This document shows positions 61,630-64,000 of a stretch of DNA of 64,000 nucleotides, piece by piece (position 1 is the stretch's first letter; every line of letters begins with the position of its first letter). The position numbers and the translations under genes were made by a program. Origin of the DNA: Stenopsyche tienmushanensis (taxonomy: Eukaryota; Arthropoda; Insecta; Trichoptera; Stenopsychidae); contig WACJ01000503.1 in NCBI GenBank assembly GCA_008973525.1, positions 2,356,001-2,420,000 of the forward strand, in the 5' to 3' direction. The notes beneath the pieces are model-generated. The model did no database searches, had not been told where the DNA came from, and worked only from the letters and a program-made list of their open reading frames with translations.

Positions 61630-62814
61630 TCAAGATGGACTTTTTCCTACATCAGATATTTCACATCCAGCATTTTCGGGATAATCACACACGAGTAATT
61701 TTGGATTAAATTGAAGATTATCTGGACAAGACTTTTCTAATGGGAATTCCCCAAACGCAAAGGTAATAATGTTCACAATCAATTGGATCGGGAATGAGTT
61801 CTGCTTCTTCTCCGTTGATGGTTGTGGTGCATTCGACTCTAGTCGCTTTTATTTCTTTCAAATCTGCATCCGTTTTTGCTTCTCCTTTTTGTTTTTTCGT
61901 TTCTTTTGCAATCGAAATGCTTCAGATTTCGTGGATAGTCGCAGGCTTTCAACGCGGGATTGAAATACAATCCAGGAGGACAGGACATGGAGACCAGATA
62001 TCCCGAATCGCAGACGTAATATCCATTGCAATCGTATGGATCGGGTCGCAAGTCGGCGTAAATACCGTTCCTCTGCTGCACATTCTTCGGATTCTGCCAC
62101 GACAGCTTCTGGCTCATCGAGTAGCGATCGCATAGTCACATATCCTTTTAACAGGATCGAAGACGAGGTCGGCTGGACAGTCTCTACAAATCGGTATTTG
62201 GTTCGGTGCAATGCAGTAATAAAAAAGATGCTGATCGTCCGGATGCTGAAATAAACTGTCTTGTGGCAAATGTTCCGGGCAGATGAGCGGAGTGATGCTG
62301 TTTGTCGTGCATCTTTCGGAAATGGTCATGTTTGGATTATTTTTTATGCTGAGTTGATCTCTTGCGAAGTCTTCATATGAATATTCGACCATAGGTACAT
62401 TTTCTTGGCTTTCGTCAGAATTGCAAGGTATGCAAGTGGATTGGATCTGAGGTAGACATCTATCTTGGAAGTTATATCCTTTAGGACACGAGCTGGAAAT
62501 GATGAAATAATACAATGAAAATGTTAATGCTTATTTATAGGATTCAACGCTATTATTCGGTCTAAAGGCGGCTTTAGCGTACAATAAGATTAGATTAAAA
62601 TATATAGAATAATTAAATAAGCGGAATGTTACCTTCTTATAGTCTTTCCATAATTGCATATCAGGAATCGTTGACAGTCTTTCTTAAGGGGAAGAAGAAT
62701 ATTCCCATAGCTTGGACATTCATCTTGTTCACAATCGATCGCTTGAAGTTCGACTAAGTGTAATATACATAGCCCAGAGATAAAAAACAAAACGTTTCTG
62801 GCAACGTTAGCCAT
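61630..62814 (-). pseudogene. Secreted four-module CBM14 (peritrophin-type) chitin-binding protein, frame broken
   Basis: Chitin-binding proteins of this type sit in cuticle or peritrophic matrix. Exon 1 (62633-62814) carries a signal peptide (MANVARNVLFFISGLCIL) and starts module 1. A GT-AG intron follows, then exon 2 (61630-62492). Module 1 has the full six Cys. Module 2 has Gln where the second Cys is expected and lacks the last. Module 3 (NGIYADLRPDPYDCNGYYVC) and module 4 (IDCEHYYLC, then SCPDNLQFNPKLLVCDYP, stop at 61,630-61,632) follow. The frame shifts near 62,117, 62,070, 61,895 and 61,752. Between shifts, Cys spacing and codons stay good. Either a young pseudogene or locally poor sequence; the last two shifts are in homopolymer-rich stretches. 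Confidence 0.85.
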
Positions 62815-62856
62815 TTTGAAAATTGTCAGAAGTGATATATCTTTCGATTTTTTCTC

Positions 62857-62866
62857 TATTATATAC
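62857..62866 (-). promoter_or_regulatory. TATA box of the CBM14 gene
   Basis: TATATAATAG on the minus strand, about 43-52 bp upstream of the ATG. Plausible for a stage-specific cuticle or matrix gene. Confidence 0.45.
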
Positions 62867-62879
62867 ATTTTTTCCTTTG

Positions 62880-63062
62880 AATAATTTGAACAAGATAAGA
62901 TATAGGCAATTATCCTTATCTAGTAAATCATTGAACATCAATAGTATTTCATCATTGTCAATCAATAAAAGTATGATTTTTCAAGTTTTGATTTAATTGT
63001 TTTTATTATTTTAATAATTTACGCCAGATACTTTTAAATTTAAACTTAAGGGACGTTTCTAC
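62880..63062. other. AT-rich spacer, nothing recognised
   Basis: Upstream of the CBM14 gene and before the MITE. Confidence 0.4.
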
Positions 63063-63302
63063 CAGTGGTGTAGTGGGGCGGGGGCGCGTGGGGTCGGCGC
63101 TCCCACACTTTTTTCTAAACGATTTGGAAATTTTGCATAATATATGTTTCTAAAATGTATTTTAACTTAAATTAGTTAAATTGAAGACCGTTTGGTTGGA
63201 AACTTGGTGCGAAAATTGTATCACTGCTGGTAGGGGAGGGGGTATTGAAATATTATAATTAATCAGCGCTCCCAGACTTTTTTATTTAGCACTACATCAC
63301 TG
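63063..63302. mobile_element. hAT-like MITE abutting the satellite
   Basis: 240 bp with ends CAGTGGTGTAGTG and, on the complement of the right side, CAGTGATGTAGTG (12 of 13). Subterminal GGCGCTCCCACACTTTTTT and AGCGCTCCCAGACTTTTTT are repeated near the two ends. No 8-bp duplication is visible; the first satellite monomer starts two bases after the right end. Confidence 0.65.
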
Positions 63303-63303
63303 G

Positions 63304-64000
63304 TGCCCGCTGTTCCATTTCTGCGCGCCCGCGGAGCCAATTCTGCGCGCCCGCGGAGCCATTTCTGCACGCCCGCGGATCGATATCTGTGTGCCCGCGG
63401 TTCCATTTCTGGGCGCCCGCGGAGCTATTTCTGCACGCCCGCGGATCGATATCTGTGTGCCCGCGGTTCCATTTCTGGGCGCCCGCGGAGCTATTTCTGC
63501 ACGCCCGCGGATCGATATCTGTGTGCCCGCGGTTCCATTTCTGGGCGCCCGCGGAGCTATTTCTGCACGCCCGCGGATCGATATCTGTGTGCCCGCGGTT
63601 CCATTTCTGGGCGCCCGCGGAGCTATTTCTGCACGCCCGCGGATCGATATCTGTGTGCCCGCGGTTCCATTTCTGGGCGCCCGCGGAGCTATTTCTGCAC
63701 GCCCGCGGATCGATATCTGTGTGCCCGCGGTTCCATTTCTGGGCGCCCGCGGAGCTATTTCTGCATGCCCGCGGATCGATATCTGTGTGCCCGCGGTTCC
63801 ATTTCTGGGCGCCCGCGGAGCTATTTCTGCACGCCCGCGGATCGATATCTGTGTGCCCGCGGTTCCATTTCTGGGCGCCCGCGGAGCTATTTCTGCACGC
63901 CCGCGGATCGATATCTGTGTGCCCGCGGTTCCATTTCTGGGCGCCCGCGGAGCTATTTCTGCACGCCCGCGGATCGATATCTATGTGCCCGCGGTTCCAT
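63304..64000. repeat. GC-rich satellite: 22-bp monomers in a 66-bp higher-order unit
   Basis: Monomers follow a consensus close to YGCCCGCGGAKCYATTTCTG plus two bases. The first monomers (63,304-63,391) are irregular. From 63,392 a trimer repeats: type a (GGTTCCATTTCTGGG), b (GGAGCTATTTCTGCA), c (GGATCGATATCTGTG), each with a CCGCGG SacII site. About nine 66-bp units are present to the window edge, nearly identical (exceptions include GCATGCCCG near 63,764 and CTATGTG near 63,982). The array continues beyond the window. Confidence 0.95.

Noticed and set aside
63304..64000. CRISPR array
   Set aside because: Regular tandem units without unique spacers, in an insect genome: a satellite.

Overview
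The window is insect nuclear DNA: AT-rich, with spliced genes, CpG-dense promoter islands, and intergenic space full of decayed DNA transposons (hAT, Tc1/mariner/pogo, piggyBac-like) and retroposed repeats. Four genes conserved across insects are recognisable by protein sequence, plus a chitin-binding protein gene. The order cannot be fixed from the sequence alone. No prokaryotic, viral or organellar segment was seen.

Layout: (1) 1-650, minus strand: the 5' part of the histone variant H2A.V/H2A.Z gene, running off the left edge. (2) 650-15,100: intergenic repeat field with hAT, mariner and piggyBac-type remnants and several unnamed repeat families. (3) 15,162-16,675, minus: SPARC/osteonectin, 8 coding exons, 309 residues, complete. 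(4) 16,700-34,960: a second repeat field up to about 27.3 kb, then about 7.6 kb of AT-rich DNA with few recognisable transposons lying directly 3' of the next gene. (5) 35,013-38,070, minus: rasputin/G3BP, 10 coding exons, 503 residues, with a likely non-coding first exon in the CpG island near 42.9 kb. (6) 38.1-49.9 kb: pogo/Tigger-type elements and unnamed repeats. (7) 50,322-57,393, plus: squid (hnRNP A/B), two RRMs and a Gly/Tyr-rich tail, with three alternative 3' coding ends. (8) 60.2-61.1 kb, minus: a decayed transposon gene containing a younger nested retroposon. (9) 61,630-62,814, minus: a secreted protein with four chitin-binding (CBM14) modules, broken by about four frameshifts. (10) 63,304-64,000: a GC-rich tandem satellite of 22-bp monomers organised as a 66-bp higher-order unit, running off the right edge.

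The conserved genes cover chromatin (H2A.V), basement membrane (SPARC) and mRNA regulation (rasputin in stress granules and mRNA stability; squid in splicing and mRNA localisation). From memory, their fly orthologs all lie on chromosome arm 3R, His2Av and SPARC near 97D and rin and sqd near 87F, so the window may preserve an old linkage group. The items most worth a second look are the 22/66-bp satellite, the frameshifted CBM14 gene, the alternative ends and in-frame upstream start of squid, the unnamed five-copy repeat with a conserved reading frame, and the promoter-like hairpin near 43.9 kb.
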